From assembly GCF_030272615.1 (NCBI RefSeq), contig NC_081406.1, positions 238,442,422 through 238,504,421 on the forward strand: a stretch of DNA of 62,000 nucleotides, in the 5' to 3' direction. The notes under the pieces were generated by a model. The model saw only the letters and a list, made by a program, of their open reading frames with translations. It was not told the origin of the DNA and searched no databases. This DNA comes from Cryptomeria japonica (Eukaryota; Streptophyta; Pinopsida; Cupressales; Cupressaceae). Below are positions 1 through 11,384 of the stretch, piece after piece. The translations under genes and the position numbers were made by a program. Within the stretch, counting starts at the first letter, position 1; each line of letters opens with the position of its first letter.

Positions 1-723
1 CGGTGTTGCATTAGGGATTCAATCCAATTAAAAAAATAAGTGTCATTTTATGGTACCATTATACTAATAGTATCTATTGGTTATATGAATTATAATATAT
101 TAATTTAGAGAGAAAAGATAATAGTTTGATATAAAAAGATTACAATTTTATGGGTTGAATGAAGATTATTGTTGTATTATAATTTTCTTGCAAGTTAAGT
201 GTATTACAGTTTTATTTAGTCAATGAGATTAGAGTTGTATTACAACTATGATTAGTTACCGTAAAAGATCTTGTAGTTGAGCATGCTCCAATATTTGTGA
301 TAGCATTTGTTGATTTAATGCTTGATATTTTTAATAATATAGCACTAATAGTTGTGACTTTAAAGTTATTAGTGTTGATCATGAGTACTAATATTGGAAT
401 GAAATGTATTCCTTAGATCTAAAAAGCTATAATTCATATGATGTTAACTTTGTGTACAATTATTGGTCTAATTTTATTAGGCCTTTTTGGACACGTCAAC
501 AAAAAACATGTTGGTGTGGCACTATATTTGATGATGTGGCCTTAAAACTTTAATTTTAAGCAAGAGACTTGCCCAATGAGCTACTATAAAAAATTGGAAG
601 TGATTTAAAATCTTCATGTAGGATTTGGAGAGGCATGAGGTTAGAGTGCTTAGCTACTAGTTCCTCTCTCCAATAAAATTTATTTAAATTTAATTTTATT
701 GTAATTTTAATTATGAATTATCA
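1..723. other. Unassigned AT-rich sequence
   Basis: No coding frame, LTR end or structured RNA could be recognised. The stretch around 678-720 (AATAAAATTTATTTAAATTT and following) is a weak palindromic AT-rich motif that could be an old polyadenylation region. Nothing else is supportable. Confidence 0.5.
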
Positions 724-739
724 TTTTTTTTTTTTTTTT
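724..739 (-). repeat. 16-T tract, possible poly(A) tail of the minus-strand LINE
   Basis: Sixteen consecutive T on the plus strand, followed by further T-rich runs to about 762. Read on the minus strand this is a poly(A) stretch lying downstream of the LINE-like remnants at 1.9-2.8 kb and 13.4-14.1 kb, as expected for the 3' end of a non-LTR retrotransposon. The link to the LINE is inference; a simple A/T slippage tract is the alternative. Confidence 0.4.
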
Positions 740-2807
740 GTTAGTTTTTTATTTTTTTTTCTTCAATTATTTTTTTCATACTCATGATAAAAAAATATTT
801 CTCCTCCCTATTGTCATTTTAGGTTATGTCTTGTAACACAATCACATATATTCCTAAAAAATGCAAGTGAAAATGGTCTCATGTTGAAATTCATACAAGA
901 TTTAGGTTTATTTCAAAACTTTATAGAGACAATAGACAAGGTCATTAAGTAGTAGGAGCTAAGACACTAGTAAGGATGGATCAATATCATTTGGATTTCC
1001 ACAAATATCAACAAGGTCTAAATTGTTAGGAATAGGTTTTGAACTAGTAATTAGACCTTCTTCCTTTTTTTCTTCAATGGTAAAATGATTATTATGAGTA
1101 TGAGAAATAGCCAGAACAAGATGATAAAACATTCTAAAGTCTATCCATCTAAAGATCCAATAGTCACAAGTCTCAAAAGACATTAAAGTTGGACAAGATG
1201 GTTGAAATAAACCAAGAGTAGTTTGACCCATAACTCTTCTTGGAGTGAACTAGGAAGCATCTAGCTGAGAGTCATTTCTACCATGGCAATTCTAGTTGTG
1301 TCTACATCAGTTCCCATAGGGAAGGAAGTGACTCTACTAGAGGGTTAAATCAGTGGCAATCTAGCAATTATACATGGGGCATTTTCATAGTGATCTAAAA
1401 TACCTTGTAAATAGCCCACTTCAAGTATAATTTTATTTTCCTGCACTTAAATTTCATGAAAATATTAAAAATAAATCAAAGCCCTGACATAAAGTGAGAA
1501 TTGGCTATCAACATAAAAAACTAAAAAAACTAGTAGAATTTTTATTTTTTCAAACGATAAAAAAATTTTACCTTAAAAATCTACCAAATTTGAGTGAATA
1601 TATTAAGAATTATAGACCAATATAAAAAATAAGAAAATTCTATTAAAATGGTTCATGCCGAAAAGACCTAATGAAATCATGAATCTAACTCCAAAAAAAA
1701 CCTATCTACAAAGTTACCAATATCCATCCATGATTTAATTTCAAAACTATATGAATGTGAGGAGGGAGCCAAGTATATTCCTTGCAAAGTCTATAACTGT
1801 GAAATAATATGATTAGATACCATTTTAAAAAAATTTAATAGTCTTAAATGAAGTCTCCCCCTAATTTTATGAGCCATATTGTCAGTACTCAAGAATAGTT
1901 TATAATGGATAAAAATACTAACTACACAAAATTTTCCTTAGTTAATTGAATATACAAATAGGCTTAGACATAAGGTCAACCAAGGACTTGATTCCTCTAT
2001 CGTAGAATTTTGAGGAATGCGCCAAAGTTTTCTTATCAAGGGGATGATTCTAGCTAGAAGTAACAAGAGAACACTAAATAGAATGTTGATTAATATAAAT
2101 AATTTGTTGATATTATTTTCATTCATAAAATATATAGTTTAAGGACTTCTAAAGTATTCCATGTTTTTATTTGATGAAAAATGTGTCTTGTGTATGGATA
2201 ATATATTTCATTATGAGAATATTATGAAAACTAAACTCTTTTATTCTTTATGGTTATTTTGTAAGATTGCAAAAATAAAATTTCCAATAAATACTTTCCA
2301 AGCTTCATTCACTTTCACAAATCAAATAAATAATTTAGAAAATAGAATTATACCTTTTCATAAGAAAAATATCAAACTAAGCCCACTAGAGTCATTATGT
2401 AAAATAATGAAACACCTAAGTTATTTTAAGAAATCCTTTTCCTTGGTTATAGGAAGATTGATCTTCAAATCACCTAGGATTTTTGTAAGGTTTAGATCTA
2501 CGTGTTTGGAAGGTACTAATTAATTTAGGAATGATAAACGTGTTTAAAAATAATATTTTTTAAATGTACTTAAAATTTTATTTCTAGACAAAGAGGCTTG
2601 ATTATTTGACATGCTATTTTTTATTAGCTCCAAAATGATAATCTTCATGGAAAGAAAAGATTATATTGAAAGGTAAAATATATGCCTAAAATTTTGAACA
2701 CTTCATCACAATGAATATACTTCCAATTATAGGAATTGACATAATTAGTATTGATTGAGAAATATTTCCCTATAATATTGAATTTTCTACCACTATATGC
2801 TCAACCC
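740..2807 (-). pseudogene. Decayed LINE remnant, probable C-terminal/3' part (minus strand)
   Basis: This is the sequence to the left of the non-autonomous LTR element inserted at 2808. It is the direct continuation of the LINE reverse transcriptase at 13393-13800, because the element's AACCC target duplication joins the two parts. On the minus strand, short frames just left of 2807 follow the RT motif. Around 1940-2030 a frame reading KTLAHSSKFYDRGIKSL resembles the C-terminal part of plant LINE ORF2 proteins. Stops and frameshifts are dense and no frame is open for long. A 90-codon minus frame at 959-1231 lies in the same stretch but was not recognised. The LINE assignment here rests mainly on continuity with the RT part and is weaker than for that part. 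Confidence 0.45.
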
Positions 2808-3941
2808 TGATGCAGGGCATCTATCACAAACCATAAAACCTTCAAGGGTATTGCTGACCCAAAACTAATACAAGACCTTCAACTTGAATCAAGAGGCATA
2901 TAAAAAGATCAACCACTCTTCTCAACTCCAAAACTCACATTCTAATCTTTAAGTGACAATACAAATGATATTCATCCATTCTACAAGCCAATCACAACAT
3001 AATCTTTACACAAGGGTTGTCTATCAAGTACTTCCACCATATGCCACAAATCAACCCAAAACCACTTTCAAAGGTTAGATTAAATCCCTACAAAACTTCA
3101 CTCAATGTTTCAGATCATAACATTCACCACAACATGAGAGAACAAATTCTTTATTGCCATGAAATACCCTAGTTCAAGGTTTCATCCTTTAAAAACTGTT
3201 TTCACAAAAATAATCACAAATTATTCAATTCTTAACCAAATTAAGTCAGCCAAAAGCACTGGAAAGAGGATTCAGAAACCTTTCCAACTCATATATCCTT
3301 TAATCGTTATGATTCCTCATATACCAAATGTTGCAAAAGGTCTGTTGCTATCTTCACCAATCTGCTTTTCACCATGAACTGTAGCAAATAGTCATTAACA
3401 ACTTTTTAAATACCGATTATAAAGGAAATCTCTCCAGTCAAAATTTATATTGAAAAGTTAAATAACTTCTCTCAAATTTAAAGCAAGATCCAATGGTTAA
3501 ATTAAAAGTTGTGAGGATTTTTCCAAAAACCCTTGGCAGGGTTTTGACAATTTTTAAAAAAACAACATATCTTGCTAAATACTCCACCAAAATACATAAA
3601 AAAGGACTCATCTGAAATCTATTTCATTAATCTATCACTTAAAAAAATCTACATATAAAAATTACACCAAATGTGGTCCTCCATGGATCTATGACAATCA
3701 CAGATTCCTTATAACCTTATGACGGTTTGAGGGTTTCATGGATAATCTTTCTCAAATCCCCTACAAACTGCTCTACCCCCTTGATCTCAACCAAACATGG
3801 TTTTATAAACCATTTCCAAATCCTCATAGCTACTCTAACCACCTCATGACCAATGGATTGCATTCTTAAACTTTTATTGCACTTTTTGGCAATGTTGCAA
3901 CTTTGCAATTTTGACAATTTTGACAAATTGCCACTACATTT
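2808..3941 (-). repeat. 3' LTR of the non-autonomous element, first part
   Basis: Matches 11997-13100 of the partner LTR through most of its length. It begins TGATGCAGG on the plus strand, which is the LTR's CATCA end on the minus strand. It is interrupted after ACTACATTT by the Copia-1 5' LTR at 3942 and resumes at 11101. Confidence 0.9.
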
Positions 3942-5186
3942 TGTTGGCATTATAGATGAATTTATTATGTGTTGCATTGATGTTTTGTCATTGATGTCAA
4001 CACTAGCCGATATGGATGGTTACCAATAGACGGGTTTTGGTTACCGGTAGAAGATCTAGTGTTACCGGCAGAAGAGATTATCTATTGGACACTTCTGGCA
4101 TGTTTGGATCAGTGAAGTATGTTTGATTTCATGTGTTATATGCTCCATGAGCATATTTTGGTCAATTGGTATTCGCTTGGTATTGGATACTATCATACAT
4201 TCTGGTAAAACCTTATCGGTATTGGTTTAAGGCTCTACCGGCAAAGCTTTCACTAAGGAATCTTGATAGGATGCATAATTGGTGTTGGTGCATCTTATAC
4301 ATGGATTTTAGGATGTTGATCATGTTCTTTGATCATGCTTCAACTACTTGAAGACATTTCTTTGGCATGGTTGACCCATAATAGGTTCGGTACCTATCTA
4401 GGTTATGGACCGGTATCATGATAACGTGTACTCTGCACATTACCGAGATGTTTCGGGAGGATTTATGAATTTGTTATTGTTGTTTTGGTCTTAAGAAGAC
4501 ATGGCATATCATTGTAATATGGATTTATGTAATGATATTATTGTAATATCTTTTAGGTGGCCGACCTAATTGGTTTAGGTCTTAGGGTTTTTATAAAATG
4601 ATGTAAGATCTCATTGTAGGTTATGGGGATTATGTGTCGTGGTCCTGGAATGCAATATCATATGCGAAGGAGATTTGGTCGATCATAGGTGATCGAATTG
4701 GGATTAAGGAAGAGGTCAAAGGCCTCCGGTATTGAGCTTAACCAGGACTGTAATCAGGCATGGTAGATGATATTTCTAATAGTTCACTCTATTGGATTGT
4801 TGTCCATTTATCTTGAGATATTTGTAGCCTCTCCGTAGTCAGTGAGACTCTTTTGTAATGAGCAGTACGCTCTAGGAAGTGTGTCTTCTTGCATGTGCAA
4901 GCCCCTCATTGTATCACATACTTCTGCAGAAGTATCATCTAACTGTGGGTAGGCTTCCCATCGTGGTTTTTCCCTCTCCAGGTTTTCCACATACAAATCA
5001 TGGTGTTATGTGGTATGGTTTCTTTGTAGTGATTATTTGTTTAATTATTAAGTTGTATTGTTTACTGGTATCTGGATGTGCTTTACCGGTACTTGATCTG
5101 TTTAAAGGTTATTAAGTGGATTAAAAGTTATAATCTGTTAACAACTGATTCACCCCCCTCTCAATTGTTCACCAATTATCCTAACA
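3942..5186 (+). repeat. Copia-1 5' LTR
   Basis: Starts TGTTGGCATTAT and ends CCTAACA directly before the primer binding site. It contains TTGTCATTGATGTCAACA near its start, a motif shared with the other related LTRs of the window, and scattered ACCGGT/ACCGGC motifs. Its partner is at 9829-11095. Confidence 0.95.
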
Positions 5187-5188
5187 AT

Positions 5189-5200
5189 TGGTATCAAAGC
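5189..5200 (+). promoter_or_regulatory. Copia-1 primer binding site
   Basis: TGGTATCAAAGC lies two bases after the LTR end. It differs by one base (G to A) from the TGGTATCAGAGC site for initiator tRNA-Met seen in Copia-4 and Copia-5. Confidence 0.85.
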
Positions 5201-5244
5201 TTTGGTTCTCTTTTGCATAAGCTTAACTACTTGAGGTAGATCCT

Positions 5245-7659
5245 ATGACAACTAACACTTCTAATCCATCGACAACTATTTTCAGAAGAGAAATCCCTAA
5301 GCTTGATGGAGCAAATAATGGGATATGGAAAATTTGAATGGAAACTCATCTTAGATGTCTTGGCAAGGATATTTGGGAGATCACTGAGAACTGATACACA
5401 CCCTATGATCTGGCATCTGGTAATCCTGCTCCTGCAGACTTGGATAAGAACATTGAGAATGATTATAGAGCTAGAGAAGCCCTCTTGTGTGCAATTATTG
5501 ATCAGCAGATCATGGAATTAACTGATAAATCATCGACTAAGGTTATATGGGATAAATTGCAAACTCTGAATGAAGGTGATCCTACTGTCAAAATTGCTAA
5601 ACTTGATGGTTATTGGGTAAGATATGAAAACTTTTAGATGGAAGATAATGAAAGAATTGATGTGTTTATGGAAAGAGTAAATGAGATTGTTATGGGAATT
5701 CAATGTTGTGGAGGATTTCTAAGTGAAGATGAAATAGTTTCCAAAGTCTTGAGACCCCTTCCACTGGCTTACAAGATGGAGGCAACTGCAATTAATGAGT
5801 TAAGAACAATGGCAAACACTTCAGTTAACAGAGACATTCTAATTGGCAAATTATCTGCTTTTGAGCTTGAAGAATTTGGATATTCTGGAGTTGTAAAGTC
5901 TGAACCTTCTTTTCATGCATCATCATCTATCGACAAACGTGATTGGAAAGCCCTATATGAAAAATAATTGGAAGACATGAGGAAAGAAGATGTAAAACTT
6001 GAGCAACTTGAAGACTTATTTGCTAGAAGAGTACCTAAAGGACCAACTGGAAGTAAGTATGAGGGAAAAACACCTTTTAAATGTTTTGTATGTAACAAGA
6101 TTGGTCATTTTACACCTAGATGTCCTGAAAGGAATGCAAGGTTTGAGGAAAGAGTTCAGAAATCTTTTAAGCCTAACCATAAAAAATATAGATTCAAGAA
6201 AAGTAAACAATGCTACATAGCAGATGAGGAAGGGGTAACTGATGACTCTGGAGATGAACCAACAGAAGATTCTTCTGGTGGATCCGATAATGGAAAGGAA
6301 TAGGTGTTCTATGCTTTGAAGGAAGATGAACTGGCAAAAGATTCTACTAGTGGATCGGACAATGGAAAGGAATGGGTGTTCTATGCTTTAAAGGATGTTG
6401 AACCGGAATCGTCTATCAAAATTGAAGAAAAGGCCCTAGCAGAAAAAGTTGAAGATAAGGATGAATGGGTAATAGATAGTGGATGCTCACATCATATGAC
6501 TGGAGATAAAGGGAAATTTTTGTCCCTGCAAAAATACAATGGCGGTCGAGTTAGATTTGGAGATGACAAAGCATGTATGATAAGAGGTAGAGGTATTATT
6601 TCTCTGGATGGTAAGCATAATACTGATAATGTATATTATGTAGAAGGTTTAAATAATAATCTTTTGAGTGTTGGTCAATTGGTTGATAAGGGTTTCCAAC
6701 TTCAGTTTAAAGATAGAAAATACAAAATCACTAATAAGAGTGGTTTGGAGATTGCAACCGCTATTCAGACTGGAGGTAATATCTTTCACTTGAACACTGG
6801 TAACAAGACATGTTTGATTGCTCATATTGATGAGAGTTGGTTATGGCATAATAGGTTGTGTCATGTTAATTTTGGTTCTATTGTTAAGATCAATTCAACT
6901 AAGGCAATTAGAGGTATACCTATGATTATGAAGCCTCATAATCCAGTATGTAAGGAATGCCAATTGGGAAAGCAAGTTAGAAGTTCTTTTAAGAGCATAC
7001 ATGATAAATCTAATGATGTACTTGATTTGCTTCACACTGATTTATGTGGTCCAACAAGGACTAGAAGCTTTCAAGGTGATTGGTATTTTATGTTGATTAT
7101 TGATGACTATTCTAGGATGATGTGGGTGACTTTTCTAAGCGAGAAGTCTGAAGCTTTTGAGAAATTCAAGATCTTTAGAGAAAAGGTTGAAACAGAAACT
7201 GGATGGAAAATCAAATGTCTAAGATCAAATCATGGAGGTGAGTTCACTTCTCATGAATTTAACAGTTATTGTGAGACAAATGGAATCAATGGACAACTAT
7301 CTACTCCTAGGACTCCTCAGCCAAATGGAGTAGTTGAAAGAAAGAACATAACCATTTTGGATGCAAGAAGATCTATGATGATGGAAGCCAAATTGCCTCA
7401 TATCTACTGGAGAGAAGCAGTAAGTACAACAATCTACACATTCAATAGAGTTCACATCAAAGGTGAAACCGATAAGACTCCTTATGAGCTATGGTTTGGA
7501 CATACACCTACTATTAAATATTTTAGAATTTTGGGATGTAAATGCTATATCAAAAGAGATGATTCAATTAGAAAGTTTGATCCTAGATGTGATGAAGGGA
7601 TATTTCTTGGGTATTCAATTCAAAGAAAAGCATATAGATGTTATAACAAAAGATTGTAG
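5245..7659 (+). pseudogene. Copia-1 gag, protease and integrase region (degenerate)
   Basis: The ATG at 5245 opens a frame matching the Copia-5 gag start. Gag runs to about 6300 and includes a zinc knuckle (CFVCNKIGHFTPRC, about 6082-6123) that would bind the RNA genome. The protease motif DSGCSHHMTGD follows near 6475. The integrase region follows a pre-integrase HxxxxCHV segment (about 6840) and spans about 7030-7640. In-frame stops lie at 5335, 5389, 5635, 5965, 6301 and 7657; the last two fit TGG to TAG and CAG to TAG. The second catalytic Asp of the integrase is Asn (codon 7228-7230, GAT to AAT). A 72-bp tandem duplication at 6280-6423 repeats about 24 codons ending gag. No net frameshift occurs. 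Confidence 0.93.
6280..6423 (+). repeat. 72-bp tandem duplication inside Copia-1 gag
   Basis: Units at 6280-6351 and 6352-6423 each encode a segment with SDNGKE-VFYALK. The first copy has TAG where the second has TGG. Because 72 is a multiple of three, the duplication keeps frame. Neither Copia-4 nor Copia-5 shows it. Confidence 0.8.
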
Positions 7660-9471
7660 AAAATTATGGAAAGTGCTAATGTGAAAGTGGATGAACAATA
7701 CAAAAAACATTCTATATCATATGATAGGGAATCGACAGGGTAAATGATCATAACTGAACCGACAATGCCTCGATCGATACAAGAAAGTGAAATAGTTACA
7801 CCGACACAATTAGAAAATTTAACTGTGACTGATGATTAGAGAAATTAACTTGAAGTTTAGAAGACACCAAGGTATGTAAGATTAAATCATTCTGAAGATC
7901 AAACTATTGGAGATAGGAACAAGGGAGTTATGACAAGAAGAAAACTGGCAAATGAAGAGGTATCCTTTATTTCCCAAGTTGAACCAGCAATTGTTATTGA
8001 AGCTTGTAAGGATAAACATTGGTTAAAGGCTATGGAAGATGAATTAGATCAGATAGAGAAAAATGAGACTTGGTTTTTAGTTCCCCGACCTAAAAATAAG
8101 AATGTTATTGGAACTAAATGGATTCTTAGGAATAAACTGAATGAGGATGGTCAAGTTGTAAGAAACAAGGCTAGATTGGTTTGTAAAGAATATTCTCAAA
8201 TGGAAGCGATTAGACTATTTCTTGCATATGTGGCTTATAAGAACTATAAGGTTTATCAAATGGAGGTTAAATGTGTATTTTTGAATAGTTAACTTGAGGA
8301 AGAAGTTTACATTGAGAAACCTGATGGATTTTCACTTACAGATGATAAAGATATGGTTTGCAGATTGAAGAAAGCTTTATATAAATTGAAATAGGCTCCT
8401 AGAGCTTAGTATGCAAGGTTGGATAAATATCTTTTGAAGCTTGGTTTTACTAAAGGCAGTGTTGATAGTAATTTATAATATAAGATTACTTATAATGATA
8501 TTTTGATTATTGAAGTATTTGTTGATGATATCATTTTTGGAGGAGAAGATAAATTGTGCATGGAATTTTCTAACAACATGAAGAATGAATTTGAAATATC
8601 CATGATTGGTGAGATGAGATTTTTCTTAGGTTCACAGATTACTCAAACTGACAAAGAGATTTTTATCTGTCAAAGTAAGTATCTAAGGGAGTTGTTGAAG
8701 AAGTTTGGTATGGATAATTCCAAACTGGTAAGTACTCCTATGGTGACAAGTGGGAGATTATCTATCCAGGATACTTCTACATTGGTAAATCTGACAAGGT
8801 ATAAGTCTATGATTGGTGATATGTTATATCTAACTTAGACTAGACCAGATATTATGAATGCAGTAAGTATTGTTTCAAGATATCAAATTAATCCTAAAGA
8901 AAATCTTGAATGTGTTGCAAAGAGGATATTCTGGTATTTGAAAGGAATAACAAAATATGGTTTATGATATTCTAAAAATGATGATTTCACTTTATGTGCA
9001 TATACTGACTAAGATTGGGCAGGAGATACTGATGACAGGAAGAGCACTTCTATTGGAGCTTTCTTTCTTGGAAAGAAACCGGTTTCATGGATCAACAAAA
9101 AATAATCATGCGTTTCTTTATCTACTGCAGAAGCTGAGTATGTTGCAACAACAACTAATTGCACTCAAGTCTTGTGGATGAAGCACATGTTGAAGGATAT
9201 CAGGGTAAATTGTAGTGAACTGATAGTTATCTACTGTGATAACTCTATGGCTATTGACATGTCTAAGAGTCTGGTATTTCACTCTAAGACTAAACATATT
9301 TCAATAAAGTATAACTTTCTGAAGGACAAGGTAGAAGCGAAGGAAGTCAAATTGGTTTATGTGAACACTAAAGAATAGATTGCAGATATATTCACTAAAC
9401 CACTGTCTAAGGAATCATTTGAGTATTTGAGAGACAAGTTAGGGGTTTCTATGCCTCCAACAGAGACTTGA
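7660..9471 (+). pseudogene. Copia-1 reverse transcriptase and RNase H region (degenerate)
   Basis: This continues the gag-integrase frame to a TGA at 9469-9471. Reverse transcriptase begins about 8000 (GTKWILRNKLNEDG), retains the catalytic FVDD near 8518-8532, and passes into RNase H about 8990-9400 (DWAGD, YCDNS, HSKTKHI, ending in DIFTKPL). About sixteen codons covering the ETFAPVA segment are missing after 8200 without breaking frame. Stops include CAG to TAG (8392, 8836, 9376), TGG to TAG (8404), a TGG to TGA near 8966, a CAA to TAA near 9103, and several not explained by transitions. The product cannot be made. Confidence 0.92.
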
Positions 9472-9550
9472 TTGATGCAGTTTGTCATTAGTCTGGCATG
9501 CATTACTAGAGACATTATTCATTCTGACACTAATGAGTGGTGCTACTACT

Positions 9551-9828
9551 TAGGGGGAGTAGTCATCTTGGAGTTTCAGAGGTTTACATTATTGCTTTGA
9601 TATTTTTGTCAGATTTCTGGCATTGATTTCAAATGGGGAGAGATATTGATGTGAAAATAAAGAAAAATGAGTTGTATACATTAGGGGGAGAGATTTATTT
9701 AGAACTCTACAGATATATCATTCACACATACTTTTGGTCATCTTCCATTGGGGGAGACTTGTTTGGCACTTCTTGGTACTTAGATGTTCTTCACATCTAG
9801 TGTTGCCATCAATACCAAAGGGGGAGAT
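9551..9828 (+). promoter_or_regulatory. Copia-1 multiple polypurine tracts
   Basis: Repeated GGGGAG boxes occur near 9551, 9631, 9682, 9749 and 9818. The last, AAAGGGGGAGAT, abuts the 3' LTR and would prime plus-strand DNA synthesis. Repeated copies of the tract upstream of the 3' LTR are a known mark of Sirevirus-type copia elements. Confidence 0.8.
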
Positions 9829-11095
9829 TGTTGGCATTATGGATGAATTGATTATGTGTTCAATTGATGTTTTGTCATTGATGTCAACACTAGCTGATAT
9901 GGATGGTTACCGACAGACAGGTTTTGGTTATCGGTAGAAGATCAAGTGTTACCAACAGAAGAGATTATTTGTTGGACACTTTTGGCATGTTTGGATTAGT
10001 GAAGTATGTTTGATTTCATGTGTTATATGCTCCATGAGCATATTTTGGTCAGTTGGTATTTGCTTGGTATTGGATACTATCATACATTCTGGTAAAACCT
10101 TATCGGTATTGGTTTAAGGCTCTACCGGCAGAGCTTTCACTAAGGAATCTTGACAGGATGCATAATTGGTGTTGGTGTGGCTTCTACATGGATTTCAGGA
10201 TGTTGAAGATGTTTTTTGATCGTGCTTCAACTACTGGAAGACATTGCTTTGGCATGGTGGACCTAGAATAGGTCTGGTACCTATATAGGTTATGGACCAG
10301 TATCATGATAACGTGTACTTTGCACGTTACCAGGATGTTTCAGGAGGATTTATGGATTTTTTATTGTTGTTTTGGTCTTAAGATGACATGACATATCCTT
10401 GTAATATGGATTTATGTAATGATCTTATTGTAATATCTTTTAGGTGGCCGACCTAATTGGCTTAGGTCTTAGGGTATGTATAAAATGATGTAAGATCTCA
10501 TTGTAGATTATGGGGATTATGTGTCATGGTCTTGGAATGCAATATCATATGCGAAGGAGATTTGGTCGATCATAGGTGATTGAATTGGGATTAAGGAAGA
10601 GGTCAAAGGCCTCTAGTATTGAGCTTAACTGAGACTATAATCAGCCATGGTAGATGCTATTTCTAGAAATTCACTCTATTGGATTGTTGTCCACTTAACT
10701 TGAGATGGTTGTAGCCTCTCTGTAGTTAGTGAGACTCTTTTTTAATAAGCAGTAAGCTCTAGGAAATGTGGCTTCATGCATGTGCAGGCCCCTCATTGTA
10801 TCACATACTTTCTACAGAAGTATCATCTAACTATGGGTAGGCTTCCCACCATGGTTTATCCCTTTCTGGTTTTTCCACGTACAAATCATGGTGTTATGTG
10901 GTATGGTTGATTTGCACTGATTATCTGTTTAATTACTAAGTTGTATTATTTACCGGTATCTGTTTCTACTGACATCTATATGTGCTTTACCGATACTTGA
11001 TCTGTTTAAAGGTTATTAAGTAGATTAAAAGTTATAATCTATTAACAACTGATTCAACCCTCCCGCCTCTCACTTGTTCACCAGTTATCCCAACA
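9829..11095 (+). repeat. Copia-1 3' LTR
   Basis: Starts TGTTGGCATTATGG and ends CCCAACA, followed by GATTT and the resumed left LTR of the host element. It parallels 3942-5186 throughout, with many transitions. Confidence 0.95.
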
Positions 11096-11100
11096 GATTT

Positions 11101-11384
11101 CACCCTAGCCTTCATGGACACCCCTAACAAGATATAATGGATCAAATTTGACCAATTAAAACATTTCAAACTTTTTTGGATGTTCTTCACACTTTGACCA
11201 CAGTTGACCCTATTAGGACCTATTAGGTCACTTGATACAAAATGGATCATCAAGCCTTACAACATGAATTTTTTTGATATAAATAGTCTTTTGTGACCTT
11301 ACAATAATTAACACAACTTTAAAAATAAAGAAAAATGAGTTTTTTCTTCATGATACATCTCCATGGCTAGGTGCCCCTGCACCA
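11101..11384 (-). repeat. 3' LTR of the non-autonomous element, second part
   Basis: CACCCTAGCCTTCATGG through GCCCCTGCACCA matches 13104-13387. It completes the LTR split by Copia-1; positions 11096-11100 are the duplicated target bases. Confidence 0.9.

Larger units (their letters stand above)
3942..11095 (+). mobile_element. Copia-1: complete but inactivated Ty1/copia retrotransposon
   Basis: The element has 1245-bp and 1267-bp LTRs (TGTTGG...CTAACA and TGTTGG...CCAACA), an initiator-Met primer site, a gag-pol region in one frame, purine tracts and a 3' LTR. The 5-bp flanks are CATTT (3937-3941) and GATTT (11096-11100), one mismatch apart. The empty site survives near 13097-13110. By eye the LTRs are about 90% identical over the first 150 bases, making it the oldest of the full-length copia elements here. 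Order gag, protease, integrase, reverse transcriptase, RNase H defines copia. Repeated purine tracts before the 3' LTR fit Sirevirus-like elements. It carries well over ten premature stops. Confidence 0.95.

Noticed and set aside
4166-4351. Frames repeated in both Copia-1 LTRs (also near 10053-10271)
   Set aside because: They lie in LTR sequence, are paired only because LTRs are duplicates, and carry no protein motif. The same applies to frames in the Copia-4 and Copia-5 LTRs.
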